From Aureobasidium sp. EXF-3400 (lineage: Eukaryota > Ascomycota > Dothideomycetes > Dothideales > Saccotheciaceae), in contig SWBL01000009.1 in NCBI GenBank assembly GCA_024195585.1, positions 248,001-312,000 of the forward strand: 64,000 nucleotides of DNA. Reading direction: 5' to 3'. A model generated the notes under the pieces. The model searched no databases. It was given only the letters and a program-made list of their open reading frames with translations, and was not told where the DNA came from. Position numbers and translations under genes: made by a program. This document shows positions 13,101 to 23,712 of the stretch, one piece after another (position 1 is the stretch's first letter; each line of letters begins with the position of its first letter).

Positions 13101-13566
13101 CCAAACTAACGCCTTCCTCACCGGTCTCTCGAGCATAATCCAACCAAGTTGGCTCAACATGTTCAACCAAAAAGAACTGCAGACCCTCGTCGGCGGTGCC
13201 GCTTCCAACATCGACGTCTCCGACCTCCGCGCCAACACTCAATACAACGGTGTCTACGAAATTGGCACCGACGGCCAGGAACATCCTTCCGTGCAACTCT
13301 TCTGGCAAATCATGCTCGAGCTTCCCGATGCGGAGAGACGCAAAGTTCTCAAGTTCGTGACATCTACTCCTCGTGCACCTTTGCTTGGCTTTGGGTCTTT
13401 AAACCCAAGGTTTACGATCAGAGATTCGGGCGAGGATGAACATAGGTTTCCTACTGCGAGCACCTGTGTGAACCTCCTGAAGTTGCCGAGATTCAAGAGT
13501 AAAGAAGCGTTGAGGAACAAGTTATTATATGCCATCAATTCTGGTGCTGGTTTCGACTTGAGTTAG
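10183..13566 (+). CDS. hul5: HECT E3 ubiquitin ligase, Hul5/UBE3C type
   Basis: A single uninterrupted exon encodes 1127 residues. The N-terminus, MYQSFTGASRRPRQVNLSGKN, is the conserved start of the UBE3C/Hul5 group. An IQ-like helix LQAAKTLQRVWRGHNAR follows at about residues 57-73. A helical middle region leads to a C-terminal HECT domain of about 350 residues with IDGGGVTKEFLTSI, GRVVGKCLYEGILIDINFA, and the catalytic cysteine in TASTCVNLLKLPRF near residue 1095. The tail LLYAINSGAGFDLS is typical. Hul5 is an E4-like ligase of the proteasome that extends ubiquitin chains on stalled or misfolded substrates. The lack of introns in such a long gene contrasts with its neighbours. Confidence 0.95.
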   Translation: MYQSFTGASRRPRQVNLSGKNANPFAASNPLGGPQSAVQNAHQDRQQRQKQRQELQAAKTLQRVWRGHNARTKTKDAWRKQWDATPAADVDAIQRLNVLLLFFSPSSDSDVQRLITFVSDHSLDTTASKHHLRLERACLDALAQPKPHRVNDLLTILSFLAAAIPHETAQISNHYYATLSRLPQSTHTSFQQAVVAPLNSQLPAAYEGFAAAYLTTPLEPTTLHHLASTLDFSKLAQAISNVSNTHTLDTRRRLWLLGQFIYFKPESIPALHYVPVVAHMLSSLAEFIAPEAPALDMTNKDYDRLVLATNPTRVHLNSFLKDQLSRLVDRDAISSLVPRPVASSDTPISEDTSDSQLLASYALILLRIFPLRADDIRMWLYVGPLDQAYREDTIPAILFFWKGMRSTSIFTNIYKDPRAAVELLKAPKSSVSAWKPPGYEAEQLKRNEEWRVILIFLELYTFVLKITDDEEFIGANSNTNSRDSRNALPIEDLKDLTIFLKNMGFSMYFNSQEISESFDPSLEALSTTSLSRHFGGKSTAVENKVEAVPQTISVAGTVGMSLDYVKGLVTGLLRAVYERDSRRNFLPKGHWLMTSRLDMTNFIKAVVDEDERRQQLQRQASEEDGEPDEPDAQWNEADNIAMTPSQRNYQRKSRQASNVRYLQSVAPRLEILQNMPFMIPFETRVEIFREFVRLDMVTRRYGHTDPDLWRHRMAFGSLGGGDSSELGRHHASIRRKNEFEDAFKQFYSLGDGLKEPIQITFLDEFGLQEAGIDGGGVTKEFLTSITTEALNPEKLLFTENSQHSLYPDPTSVEVHKETLRLSGYPDDTEEHREVVRDLLQRYEFLGRVVGKCLYEGILIDINFASFFLSKWALFGGHNNASRESSYKASVNELRDLDEELYQGLMSLKHYPGDVAEWGTYFAVNNTITLPNGQTKTMEHELISNGANTLVNRGNRLVYITKVAQYRLSVQSSVQTNAFLTGLSSIIQPSWLNMFNQKELQTLVGGAASNIDVSDLRANTQYNGVYEIGTDGQEHPSVQLFWQIMLELPDAERRKVLKFVTSTPRAPLLGFGSLNPRFTIRDSGEDEHRFPTASTCVNLLKLPRFKSKEALRNKLLYAINSGAGFDLS

Positions 13567-14865
13567 AATGGAGTTCGCAGTCTTGGGACTCATTTGGTGT
13601 TTCTTTGGAGCATAGGTTGTGAGGATTGTTTGGTGCAGAGATATATAGATCGATGCAGTAGAGTACAGCATAGCGATCATCAGCCTTGAAATTTTGTCTT
13701 GCCTTTTTCTCTCTCTGTGTCACCGGTATATTGCAGCAGAGCTTTGGAGCCACACAATACCTTCCAACTCTCATGATATCTACAACTCATCTTGACCAAG
13801 CCCAGCACAGGTCGCAATATTCGTCCAGTGCTCGCGTTGCTGATTCTCACTTGGACTTTTCGTGAGCGTCAGCATCCAGGAGCGATGCATCTACGGGCTC
13901 GAGAGACACAGCGAGATGTATCGCAGGAAGGAGCATCCCATCAAGCCTACGTATCGATCACACCCATCACCAGCAAACCAGAATGTAAAATCGCAAAAAT
14001 GGATGTTTACAAGTTACAACCAAGGTCCAAGAAGACCGCAGTCAAAAAGAAGGACCGATAGGATGAATGGAGAAGGAATGTATCATATGAAAGTGGATCT
14101 CTTCATGTACATCATATGGGTGCATCATCCTTGCCTCCATGCTCAATGGTGCGATTTCTGCTTGTCGCGGAGAAGTGGAGATGTGGAGTTTCTGTTGCTT
14201 GCTGCCTTGCTTGCTTGCTGCCTTGCTGCTTTGCTTGCTCGCTGCCTTGAAGCGGTGAGTGAGAAAGTAGGAGGTGCAAGCAGTAGAAGCACTACAGCAA
14301 TATCGTCATATCATTGCTAGCCCTGATTGATTAAAGGTGAAAAGTAGCTTTGTTCTCTCATCCGATCGAAGGTGCAGTAAAAGCAAGGCGTTTGCAACTT
14401 CCACTCACGCATCTGCGAATATGCTTGCCATCGAAGGATTTCAGCGGCAGAGTCATCGATGGGAGCAGTGGAGTCGACGCGATATCCGATCCGATCCCTA
14501 AAAAGTGTGTTCATGTCATGTGGTCGATTGCTTTTCGGAGGTTTTCGATGATCGCGGTTTTCGGGAACGGGCAGAACACCGAGTGGGATTTTTGCGATTG
14601 GAGATCGGAGGTGGCAGGAGATTTGCTGACCACATCGATGCAGCGATGCTTTTGGTGCTGTGTTCACCTTCTATCTCCTTGCGCATCTCTCACGGAGGTC
14701 TGAAGTGGCCTCCTCAGTATGTGAAGGCATAACAATTTCTAGGTGAGAGGTGCGTTTAAAGAGAGTCTAAAGTCTATCGCTCTCAATGGGCAATGTTCTG
14801 TTTCTCGAAAGTATTCTACAGTTTTACAATGAGAATTCATTTGCACACGAGGAAGCAGCCATCAT
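13567..14865. other. 1.3-kb intergenic region
   Basis: It contains the HUL5 3' UTR and the 3' side of the small minus-strand gene. Frames of up to 152 codons exist on the plus strand but have no recognisable protein character. A low-complexity block at about 14195-14250 is the only structured element seen and is entered separately. Confidence 0.45.
14195..14250 (+). repeat. Short TTGC/TGCC-type tandem repeat
   Basis: The stretch repeats GCTTGCTGCCTTGCTTGCTTG-like units, mixing TTGC and TGCC words over about 55 bp. It is a simple-sequence repeat with no coding role evident. Confidence 0.6.
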
Positions 14866-15424
14866 CTAAAGATCCATACCAACTCTCAAAATACCATCTT
14901 CAGTCCCCAAAGCTCTCTCCTTAGCTTCACCAATAGTAGTCTTCCCAGCCACCCACAACAACATCTGTGTCTCTGCCATCTCAAACACCGCACGCACTGA
15001 ATGTGCTTCTCCCCCATCTTCCTCTGCTGGTTCTTCTACAAGTAACAATGTACCATCCTTTAACGATTGTTCATCTATGATAGCGAAGATATCACCATCG
15101 AAGCAATTCTCTGTGTTTTCTTCACACATCTGCTTGAGGAGTAAAGAGCATTCGTAGGGTGTTTTCCCGGTAAAGGGTGCAGTAGTTGAGGAAACAGCAA
15201 TCGAGGAGGGATTGAAGTTGAGATCATCGGCTTCAGGATAGGTTTTGGTGAGTGAGTCTATGAAGACTGTGAAGTTGTCATCGTTGGGGCTGTAGTTGGA
15301 AAAGAGTGAGAGGATGTGGTGTTTGAGCTGTAAAGTGCTGTTTTAAGTATGATATTCGTGGTTGTGATAGCAGAAGGTGACGTACCTCGGCAGTAGGAGC
15401 TATAGCACAGCAGATTGCAAACAT
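14866..15424 (-). CDS. Small protein of unknown function (166 aa)
   Basis: Two minus-strand exons, 15424-15386 and 15327-14866, joined by a 58-bp intron with a GTACGT donor and TTTACAG acceptor, give 166 residues in a continuous frame. The first exon encodes MFAICCAIAPTAE. The remainder is soluble-looking, acidic, and ends DGILRVGMDL. There is no signal peptide or membrane segment and I recognise no domain. The hydrophobic cluster QMLLWVAGKTTIGEAKERAL near the end could be a folded core. It runs in the same direction as the sugar transporter upstream. The existence of a spliced frame supports a real gene, but the function is unknown. Confidence 0.5.
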
Positions 15425-15873
15425 AGCTTTAACTGTGATGCGTTATCTGGTTGAATAGTGATAAATTGCGATATAACAAGTCCTACAAGAAGAAAAACAT
15501 GATTGTTATGTATAGCTAGATATACGGCCGTTGAGTCGCGACTTCCCAGGCAGCCATCACGAACGCGAATCTGTAGGAGCCAAGATCAGTCAACCACAGT
15601 AAACAGTCACTTGGAAGGCAATAGATGGGAAAGAGATATAATGGTAAAAATAGCAATTCTATGCATTCTATGCGTGGTATCATGTATGAGAATCTAGCTC
15701 TCTCTAATAAACGATGTAAAAAAGCAAATGGTATCTATAGTTGTTGCGCGAACCCCCCAAAGAAGCAGCTGCCAGGCTTTTTCTTGTCTATAAGTGGTCG
15801 TTAAAACACACACGGGTCATTAATAAGGATTGGTTGAAAAAAGAGAAGTGGTGGTGTCTCTCGTTCTCTTCGT
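15425..15873. other. Intergenic, small gene 5' and transporter 3'
   Basis: This 449-bp stretch holds the promoter of the 166-residue gene and the 3' UTR of the sugar transporter. Nothing else is seen. Confidence 0.45.
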
Positions 15874-17564
15874 TTAGGCCATCTGGCCACCACCGTTGTA
15901 GGCCATATCGCCTTCCTTCTCGCCGTGGTGGGCATCCTTGAGTTGGCCAGCCTCGTCATCAGAGGACTGGAAGCCATACTCGCGGGCCTTTGCGTCGATT
16001 TCCTCCGGGTTCATGGCAGGGAGCTCCTTGGCGGCGGTAACGTAGCTCATCTTTTCGAGGTAACCCTTGGCGAAGATGAGATCGATCTCTTCAAGCGTTC
16101 TGCCTGAAGTTTCAGGATACAGCATATAGATAACAGGGAAGAAGAGAGCGTTGAGAATGGCAAAGAAGAGGTAAGTACCCCAGCTGATGCTGTCAATCAA
16201 CACAGGAGTGATCATAACGATGAAAAAGTTCCACAGCCAGTTCGATACGGTAGAGAGGGCGTTGGCCTTAGCACGAGTCTTGAGAGGGTTGACCTCGGCA
16301 GGGTACAGCCAGGGCAGAGGGAGCCAGGTGGCACCGAAGAAGGCGATGTAGGTGAAGAGACCGACAGCGGCACCCTTGGCGGATTGGGCATCACCAGGAA
16401 TGAGACAGGCGAAGACGAGGACCATAGACAAGCACTGGCCGACGGTGCCGTAAAGGAAGAGCTTTCTGCGTCCGACACGCTCGACGAGGAACATGGAAGT
16501 ACAGGCGAAGAGCGAGTAGACAACCATGTTGATACCACCGAGCAAGAGCGACAGGTTCTTGGTAGTACCGATAGAGTCGCGGAACAGAACAGGGAAGTAG
16601 TAGATGACAGCGTTACAACCAGACAGCTGTTGCATGAACTGGGATCCGGCACCGAGCATCATACGACGGAAGTGTTGAGTCTTGCCACCAGTGAAGAGGA
16701 CAGAGAAAGGAGTCTTTTGACCGAAACCGCCAGCAGCCTTGATAGAATCGAGAATGATGCCACTCTCGAGCTTGACCTCAGGATCATCAGCAGGTCTAGC
16801 TTGGAGAGCTGCTAAAATGACCTGAGCCTCGTCTTGTCGGTCGTGCGAAAGCAGCCATCTGGGTGACTCAGGCAGTCTCGTTGTGATAACAAGGACGATA
16901 AGAGCAAAGAAGATCTGGAAGGCGATGGGGAAACGCCAGACGAGGTTGTGGGGACCGTATGTGCAGCCATAGTCGATCCAGTAAGCGATAAGCGTACCGA
17001 CAGCGACATTGCCACCTTCGATACAAATGACTTTGCCTCTGTTGGAAGCCTTGGAGCACTCGGCTTGGTAGGTAGGGATTGTCGATGTGTTGATTCCGTT
17101 TCCGAGCTGATTTCTGAATTAGCGGCATCCTTTGGCGAGTGTCTTGATTTTAAACTTACACCTGTGATGAATCGTCCAACGATGAATTGTGCCGTGCTTC
17201 CTGAACTGGTGCCAATGCAGCAGACTTGGATGATAACACCAATGATCATGACCGAGGCACCAATGAAGATAGACTTGCGGCGACCGAGCTTGTCACCGAG
17301 CGTGAGAATGAAGATAGCACCGAACAGACAACCAACAGCGTAGATGGAGACAATGAAGCCTTGCCATGTGCTGCCCCAGCCAGCCTCGGGGAAGTCCTCG
17401 AGGAAAGCATCGGATTCGATGATACCAGACATGACACCCTGGTCGTAACCAAAGAGAAGGAAATCGGTAGTGGCGACGGCAGTAATGAGCATCTGAAGGG
17501 GTCTGCCAGAGGTGCCCCAGTAGGTGGGCACACCCTCAGTGTTTGTCGAAACAGTACGAGTCAT
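15874..17564 (-). CDS. MFS sugar/H+ symporter (sugar porter family)
   Basis: Two minus-strand exons, 17564-17160 and 17106-15874, flank a 53-bp intron and give 545 residues. Sugar-porter hallmarks are present in order: FLLFGYDQGVMSG in TM1, GDKLGRRKSIF in loop 2-3, GRFITGLGNGINTSTIPTYQAE near TM4-5, PESPRWLL before the central loop, QQLSGCNAVIYYFPV in TM7, ERVGRRKLFLYG in loop 8-9 and PETSGRTLEEIDLIF after TM12. These indicate a plasma-membrane hexose or polyol/H+ symporter, but the substrate cannot be assigned. I start at MTRTVST rather than an in-frame ATG 22 codons upstream, because that extension is not conserved in the family. The promoter has two CreA-type sites. Confidence 0.92.
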
Positions 17565-17643
17565 CTTTCCGGTATTGTCTAGCAGTACAGGAAAACAGAT
17601 CGTCCGTGATAGTATCCGGGAAAAGAGCAATGGTTGCGGAGTT

Positions 17644-17680
17644 GTGGAGGGTCCTGCACTGGGGAGGACCCATTTATATG
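17644..17680. promoter_or_regulatory. CreA-type sites and TATA box of the sugar transporter
   Basis: Plus-strand GTGGAG (17644-17649) and CTGGGG (17659-17664) both fit SYGGRG, the Aspergillus CreA carbon-catabolite repressor consensus, within 21 bp. Just beyond them, reading on the minus strand, is CATATAAATGGG, a TATA-like element about 110 bp upstream of the transporter ATG. Paired CreA sites are the functional arrangement in known repressed promoters. Glucose repression is inferred, not shown. Confidence 0.4.
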
Positions 17681-20265
17681 TCTAATACTACGAGAAGGAA
17701 AACTCATGAACCCAAACACACATCAATGACGGCCAAAACAGCCGTTGCGGAGAGAATGTGGATGGTGGGTCAAGAGGGCCCACCATTCATTTTCGCAACC
17801 AGTCCGCCGAGGTGTTGAGTTCCATCGCGAAACATGTCGGGCAAGGATCTTCAAGGGAATAAGACGTCGTTGAGTAAGAGTCTTACCGAGGAAGAGTCGT
17901 AACTGCTTGGCGATGAGCACATGGCGTTTGACTGGCGAATTTGGACCCTTGGCACGACACAACAATAGACGATTTGATCCAACGAACGCAGTTCTGTGCG
18001 TTGAAACGAATTTTTCTTCTAGGGTTCGGCGGAAAAATGCAAGTTAGGAAGAGAATTTACCGGGAAATGATGTCACATACCGCTCTTTGTACCGAAAATA
18101 AGCTTCTGTCGGTGGCGGGTGAAAGCTTTGATGGCTTGCACGCTTGAGTCAAGCATAATCGGACGAATGCCGTAGGTGGCGTGTCTGTGGTTTCAAGGAT
18201 AGATTTGGAGAGCACTTTAGGAGCAAACGCTTTGCATCTGTTAGTCAAGCTCCGTGGAAGAAGCTGCGGTACGACTCAACTTCGGGACGAGATATTAGTC
18301 GTCGGTGTGCCCTCGGCCGAGGAGCATCTCAATGTAACGGATTGGCAATTTCTTCGGTTACGGTTGTTGGTCACTGGTCGGAGAAAAACTGGAGCTCAAC
18401 TTCGTGTTGAATTGCAAGTTAACGCCCCTTGGCCGAAAACCAGGATGAGGGATCGATGCACGCCAGGAATTCTGCGATGTTTTGGTGATCGGCAGGAACT
18501 TGCGAAGGTAAATGGCAATGGCCGACCGATCGTCTAGCACACACATTTTGCACATGTGTTTGAGCACAGGGGATGAACGCGGAGTATGCGGAGCATCAGG
18601 TCTCCTCGGTGCTGTCACGAAAAATTCTCTTTGCTTGATACAACCGTGCCGCAAGCGATCATCATACATGGCAGGTTCTGTGTTGTTTCGAGAAAAGAAC
18701 AACCCCCGAGTTCTGATGTTGTTCGTGCTGATAACGATCGGCAAGTATCGGTAGTCGAACCGGACTTGCAAACAGTGCGAGCGCACATGATTGCATGTGC
18801 TTCAATATGGCCAGCAGCTTGCGCATACTTGTCGTAACCCTCCCTACTCGTAGTGTGTACTCCGTATTTCGCGATCACACGATAATGGTGCCGGATATAG
18901 TATCGGTAGAACTCGGTGCCTTGAAACTGCCTAGAGATTGGAAAAGACATTGCCAAGCGGACAAGAGTCAGTCACAAACCTCTGTCGCATCCTGCGGTGT
19001 ACAGTGCTTTAATGAGCGGTATGTGACTGTTTCGCAGAGAAGTCGGCTATACGAGTTTGCCGATGATAGCATCCGAGATCCTGCTAGGTGGCTCGTCGGC
19101 GCGGTGAGGTGGTGTACGATCTCTTGCGGAGCCCCCGGGCCCCGCCCCCCACGACTCCGCATGTCCCGGCACACTGCCCTGATTGAGAGGGGGCACGCAA
19201 CCCTGCGCATGACCTACAACTGGAGACGGCTGTATCGGTCGGTCTTCGGTGGTATCCCTAGCCTATGCAGTCCTTCCGCTCTACGTGTCTCGGACGTAGC
19301 ATGCAGCGGTCTGATTTGATGCTCCTAGTGGAAGACGCGATCGAGATATAATTGACCTCCGCGGTGTGTTGCAGAATGCGTAGGTTGAACAGAGACTTTA
19401 ACCATCTCCTCAAGGCTGTCGAAGGTGATCAGGCTTAGCAACTTGTTGTTTGAGGTTCGTCAATGGCTGCTTCAGAGGATGAATGCATCTTCGGAGTCAC
19501 TTTACCAGGGCAAGCTCGACAGCCTCGTTATTGAGGTATGAGATGTGCTGTTGATCTTTACGGAATACCTTCAGACACGAACCACAACACGTGCGGAAGG
19601 TTACCGACGGCGAGCTCAGTATTTGACTGTCGATCAGCTGTCAGGACAAGAGCTGAAATGCGCATTGTAATCAATATACGACCGATCGGGGCGGTTATTT
19701 TTGATGTAAAGCAGAGACATCAATCAAGGCTTCAGCGTGTCAATCGAGCCGACAGTGGTATAAATTGTGAACCGACATGGTATTTAACGTCGAGGGCAGG
19801 ATATCGTCTGATATGCTCTCCAGAGAGATGAGCTGCTCTTCAAGTTCTCGTCAGTGGTTGTATTTGAGCACATCTCATTTGTCAAAGGTAGGTGATTATG
19901 GAGAGGTGGGTATCGATTCACAAATGGAAAGACGACAGGATCGACAACAGCCTCACTTTGCACTTGTGTTATTAGGACTCGATCTCTTGGCTTCCAGGAC
20001 AGCTCAAACCGATATTGAATTCATCGCGATGAATGGTTGTTGATGGAAAAGAGAGAAGACGTCGAAAGAAGGTCTGGAGGCGTGAGGAGAAGGCAGCCGG
20101 CAGCCGAGATGGCAGGCTCGTGCTCTCGCAACCGCGCCTGCCCCGCGATGACGGAGAGTTTGTCTGGACTGTGGACTCTGTCGCGTGCAATCAATCAACA
20201 TCAGCTCGAGCAATACGAATTAACGGATTTGTGGGAGGAAACATTCAAAGGGCGGTTTTAAGGAT
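17681..20265. other. 2.6-kb stretch without convincing gene
   Basis: It lies between the divergent sugar transporter and Vps23 genes. Frames of up to 174 codons (18795-19319, plus) are present but lack any recognisable domain, signal peptide or sensible exon series. A short GC-rich patch with runs of C lies at about 19128-19152 and includes a further CreA-like CCCCAC. The remainder holds no repeat or RNA gene that I can support. Confidence 0.4.
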
Positions 20266-21973
20266 ATGGCAGGATTGCCTGATCAGTTGCTGCAGTGGCT
20301 GTACAGCGTGCTCTTGAATGTAAAACCACGTCTCGCGTATGCCTCAACCGCCAGGTCACTGACGACGAGATCAGGAATACCACGATGCACAACGCGCATA
20401 TAGCGATAGTGTCGCAGCTCTCTCAGCATATCCCTCTTTGTCCCCTCGAACCGATGTATACACGTACAACACTGGGCAGCCTGCGCTCTTGTTGCGGCTA
20501 TCGGGCACTCTTCCCGTCAACTTTCGCGGCACAGTCTACAGATTTCCGGTGACGATATGGCTGCCGCATGCCTATCCTACAGACCCCGAAGGTATCATGG
20601 TATTCGTGATACCTGGAGAAGGTATGGCTATACGTCCTGGACAGCACGTCAGCGTCGATGGACGAGTCTACCACCCTTATCTGCGCGACTGGTCTATGAA
20701 TCAACGCCCGAATATCCTCGACTTCTTACGCCTTCTTCAGGATGTCTTTGCTCGGGAGCCTCCTGTAATCGCAAAGCCTGCCCAACCCTCTCATCCTCAG
20801 TCTCCAATGCAGCGGCCACCTCCTCCGCCGAAAGAACAATCTCGAGCAGCACAACCTTACCCTGCAGAAATGCCGGCTGGAGCACCTCCCCCGAGACCTC
20901 CCAAGCCCGGAGAGCAAGGCCACGCTGCTACACCAATTCAAGGTCGCAATGATGGTCCTCCCTTGCCACCTCTACCTCACGAGCGAGCTCGACAGTCACC
21001 ACACCTGCCACAAGGAAACGCCTTTGGAACTCCTCAGCCTCAGCGCTATTCCAGAGCTCCGCCTCTACCGCATCAGGTCCAGCAGGATTATAGGCAGGCT
21101 CCAGGCTCCCCTATAGCCTCGAATGCGCATACACCCACCCAAAGATATACTCAACCTCCGCCATTACCCCCACCACAGCAAAACCAACAGCATCAGATGC
21201 CTCTACGCCCAGCTCAGCAGCAGTATCCTCAATACAATCAACAGCAGCCTCCACAACACTTTCAGCAGATGCCTCTCCATATGTCCGCCCAACAATACCC
21301 TCCACGACAGACTCCTCATCAACAACCTATGCCTCCAAAACCTGCTCCTGCTCAAGATCTCCTTAGTGATCCCTTCGACGTCAGCATATCAACAACCACC
21401 TCCTCGGGTCCAGCCCCACCAATCCCGCCGAACCCAGAAAAGGAACATCTCTTACACCTCCTTTCTCAATCTTTGGTCTCTCAAATCCACCAGAAAGTCA
21501 ACCAGAACACCTCCGCCTTGGCACCTCTCCGTGCTCAGTCCATTGCCCTTCAGGAAGCACACTCCCGCCTTAACAACGAGCTATCTCAGCTAACAGCCTT
21601 GGATCACACACTCGCAACCAACGAGCGGATCTTACACCAAGCTCTTTCTGACTGCGACCGCGTCATCGCTGACAGTAAATCCACTCCTCAGCCACCTATT
21701 GACGATGTGCTCGTCGCCCCCACTGTCGCCTCGACGCAGCTCTGGAATCTGCAAGCTGACGAAGCAGCCATCCGAGAAGCTTTGTGGTGCTTACAACGCG
21801 CCGTAGGGGCCGGAAGAGTGGGCTCGGAGGTGTTCATCAAAATGACGAGGAGTCTGGCTCGAGAGCTGTTTTTAAAGATGGCTTTGAGCAAAAAGGTTGC
21901 CAGGGGTTTAGGGTTAGATGTGGGAGGTAGTAGAGCAGGGACTTTCGAAGGTGATGATGCTTATGGGTATTGA
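20266..21973 (+). CDS. vps23: ESCRT-I subunit Vps23/TSG101
   Basis: Exons 20266-20319 and 20375-21973, split by a 55-bp intron, give 550 residues. The N-terminal UEV domain (about 1-145) includes YPSLSPRTDVYTYNTGQPALLLRLSGTLPV, FRGTVYRFPVTIWLPHAYP and the HPYLRDW block. It is a ubiquitin-conjugating fold without the catalytic cysteine and binds ubiquitin and PTAP-type motifs. A Pro/Gln-rich linker (about 150-330) carries several P-rich clusters. A coiled-coil region follows, and the C-terminal steadiness box is recognisable in EALWCLQRAVGAGRVGSEVFIKMTRSLARELFLKMAL. Vps23 sorts ubiquitinated cargo at endosomes and in fungi also feeds alkaline-pH signalling. The short first exon was chosen because it restores the conserved N-terminal helix. 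Confidence 0.94.
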
Positions 21974-22616
21974 GTTAAGCTATGGGAAATCTAGAGACAC
22001 ATACACGAAGAGAGTGTGTACTTTTCTCTGCCCCGAGATTCTTCACGATCAGGGGAAATCGGATATGAATATTCTTTGCTATCCTCCTTTCTCTCTGTAC
22101 TCTTGTATCAGTCAGTGACAACCACGTTGTTTCCCAAGTGCGGTTTCGATCATCGTTGATTTGGCAGACTCAATATCGTGTGTAATTGGTGCGCGTATTC
22201 CGCGAAGCCAAGTCCAAAACATAGAATCGCATCTGCACCAACGACAACACCATATGAAGATTCCAGTATGATATAAAGCAAGCAAGAAACTGATTATATA
22301 CCATGAAGTAACTCAACAGAACCGACAAAATGTGGATTGGCCTTGATATGGTCGATTTTGTGATCTGGATGGTTGTCGTGGATACGACCCTGTCTGATGA
22401 AAAGGTGCAAGTCTAGCCGAGCCTGCACCTCCACAACTCGAAGCTCTCTCCATCATTGAGTCGCGCGCGTTGCGACACGAGTCTCAGAAAAACAACCCAA
22501 ACGCGTCTCACTCCAACCAATCCCAATCTCACAACCATTCCCACGCGCAAATTCTCGCAACGATAACATCTCAGCGACCACAAACCCGTGATCGCACCCG
22601 TCCCTCTGTAGTTCCA
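21974..22616. promoter_or_regulatory. Vps23 3' end and centrin promoter
   Basis: This 643-bp gap holds one ACGCGT hexamer (22501-22506), about 110 bp before the centrin start used here. That hexamer falls inside an in-frame extension if the upstream ATG at 22470 is used instead. No other element is supported. Confidence 0.35.
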
Positions 22617-23421
22617 ATGGCAACACCACAATTTCCCTCGCGACCCTTTCCAGGTCTAGGCCGTACATCCACAGTAGGACAGCAGCAACAACAACAAGCA
22701 CCGCCAAACGCAAACACATATCAACCACCCAGCTACGGTGGGCCATCGAACACATTCAACGATCGTGGAGGCGCAGGACCAGGACAACGAGAGCGACAGG
22801 AGCGCGAAAGAGCAGAGCGCGAGCGCATCGAACGCGAACGACGAGAAGCCGAAGAAAGAGCAGGCGCATTAGATGCACTAAGCGAAGAACAGAGGGAAGA
22901 AATCAACGAAGCCGTGAGTACTCCCTGCTCCTCTACACAAAATGACAAAACCACTAAAATACCACAAGTTTTCCCTCTTCGATCTAGACAAAGACAACCA
23001 CATCGACTACCACGAACTAAAAGTCGCCCTCAAAGCCCTAGGCTTCGACCTCCCCAAATCAGACATCCTCTCCCTCCTCCAAACCCACGGTATCCCCGCC
23101 TCATCCACTGCCCAACCCCAGCAAAACACAAAACCTACATTTTCAGGTCCGTCGCGTTTGGTATTGCCTCATGCTTCTTTTGTGTCTATAGCCGCTTCTC
23201 GTATTTTGGCCAGAGATCCTAGGGATGAGATTCTCAGGGCGTTTGATCTATTTGATGCAGAAGGGAAGGGAAATATCAATTTGCAGGATTTGAGGAGGGT
23301 AGCTAGGGAATTGGGCGAGGGGTTGCAGGAGGAAGAGTTGGTGGCTATGATTGAGGAATTTGATCTTGATGGTGATGGTGCCATTTCCAGAGATGAGTTC
23401 GTGGGTATTTGTTTGGGGTGA
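22617..23421 (+). CDS. cdc31: Centrin (Cdc31) with long N-terminal extension
   Basis: Exons 22617-22913 and 22969-23421, separated by a 55-bp intron, give 249 residues. The first about 95 residues are disordered: Pro/Gln-rich with a run of Q, then a charged RERERxE-rich helix. The EF-hand part begins at [40 protein letters not shown] (EF1). The EF2 region is disrupted by an insertion. EF3 is FDLFDAEGKGNINLQDLRRVARELGE and EF4 is FDLDGDGAISRDEF. The KALGFDL motif is diagnostic of centrins, which act in spindle-pole-body duplication and in mRNA export with Sac3. An in-frame ATG at 22470 would add 49 residues; I prefer 22617 because the extension is low complexity. Confidence 0.9.
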
Positions 23422-23712
23422 GAGGAAGTCGCATTCTGAGGTGCTGTTGGATATGGTTCTTTTCTTGTTTCTATTGGGCAGCGTTGGAGTTTTTCTTCTT
23501 GGGTGTGGTCGGTTCTTTTGTCAGACCAAGTTTGTCGCGAAGGTGGCCTTTTGCATTGTGTTGTGCTTCTGGCAGATTTTGAAACTCGATACTCGAAAAC
23601 AACATGTTCGTTTCTTGGATTACTCTCAGCCTATGCTATCTCACATCTCCACCGCGTTTACTCCTTCCGACTGGCAAGACATCTTGCGCCGTTCGTAACC
23701 CAGTTTAAACAA

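Noticed and set aside
15300..15304. Apparent frameshift in the small gene at 14.9-15.4 kb
   Set aside because: On recount of the T run the spliced frame is continuous, so no break is claimed.
18795..19319. 174-codon frame in the 17.7-20.2 kb gap
   Set aside because: No domain, signal peptide or exon partners; composition looks like random non-coding sequence.
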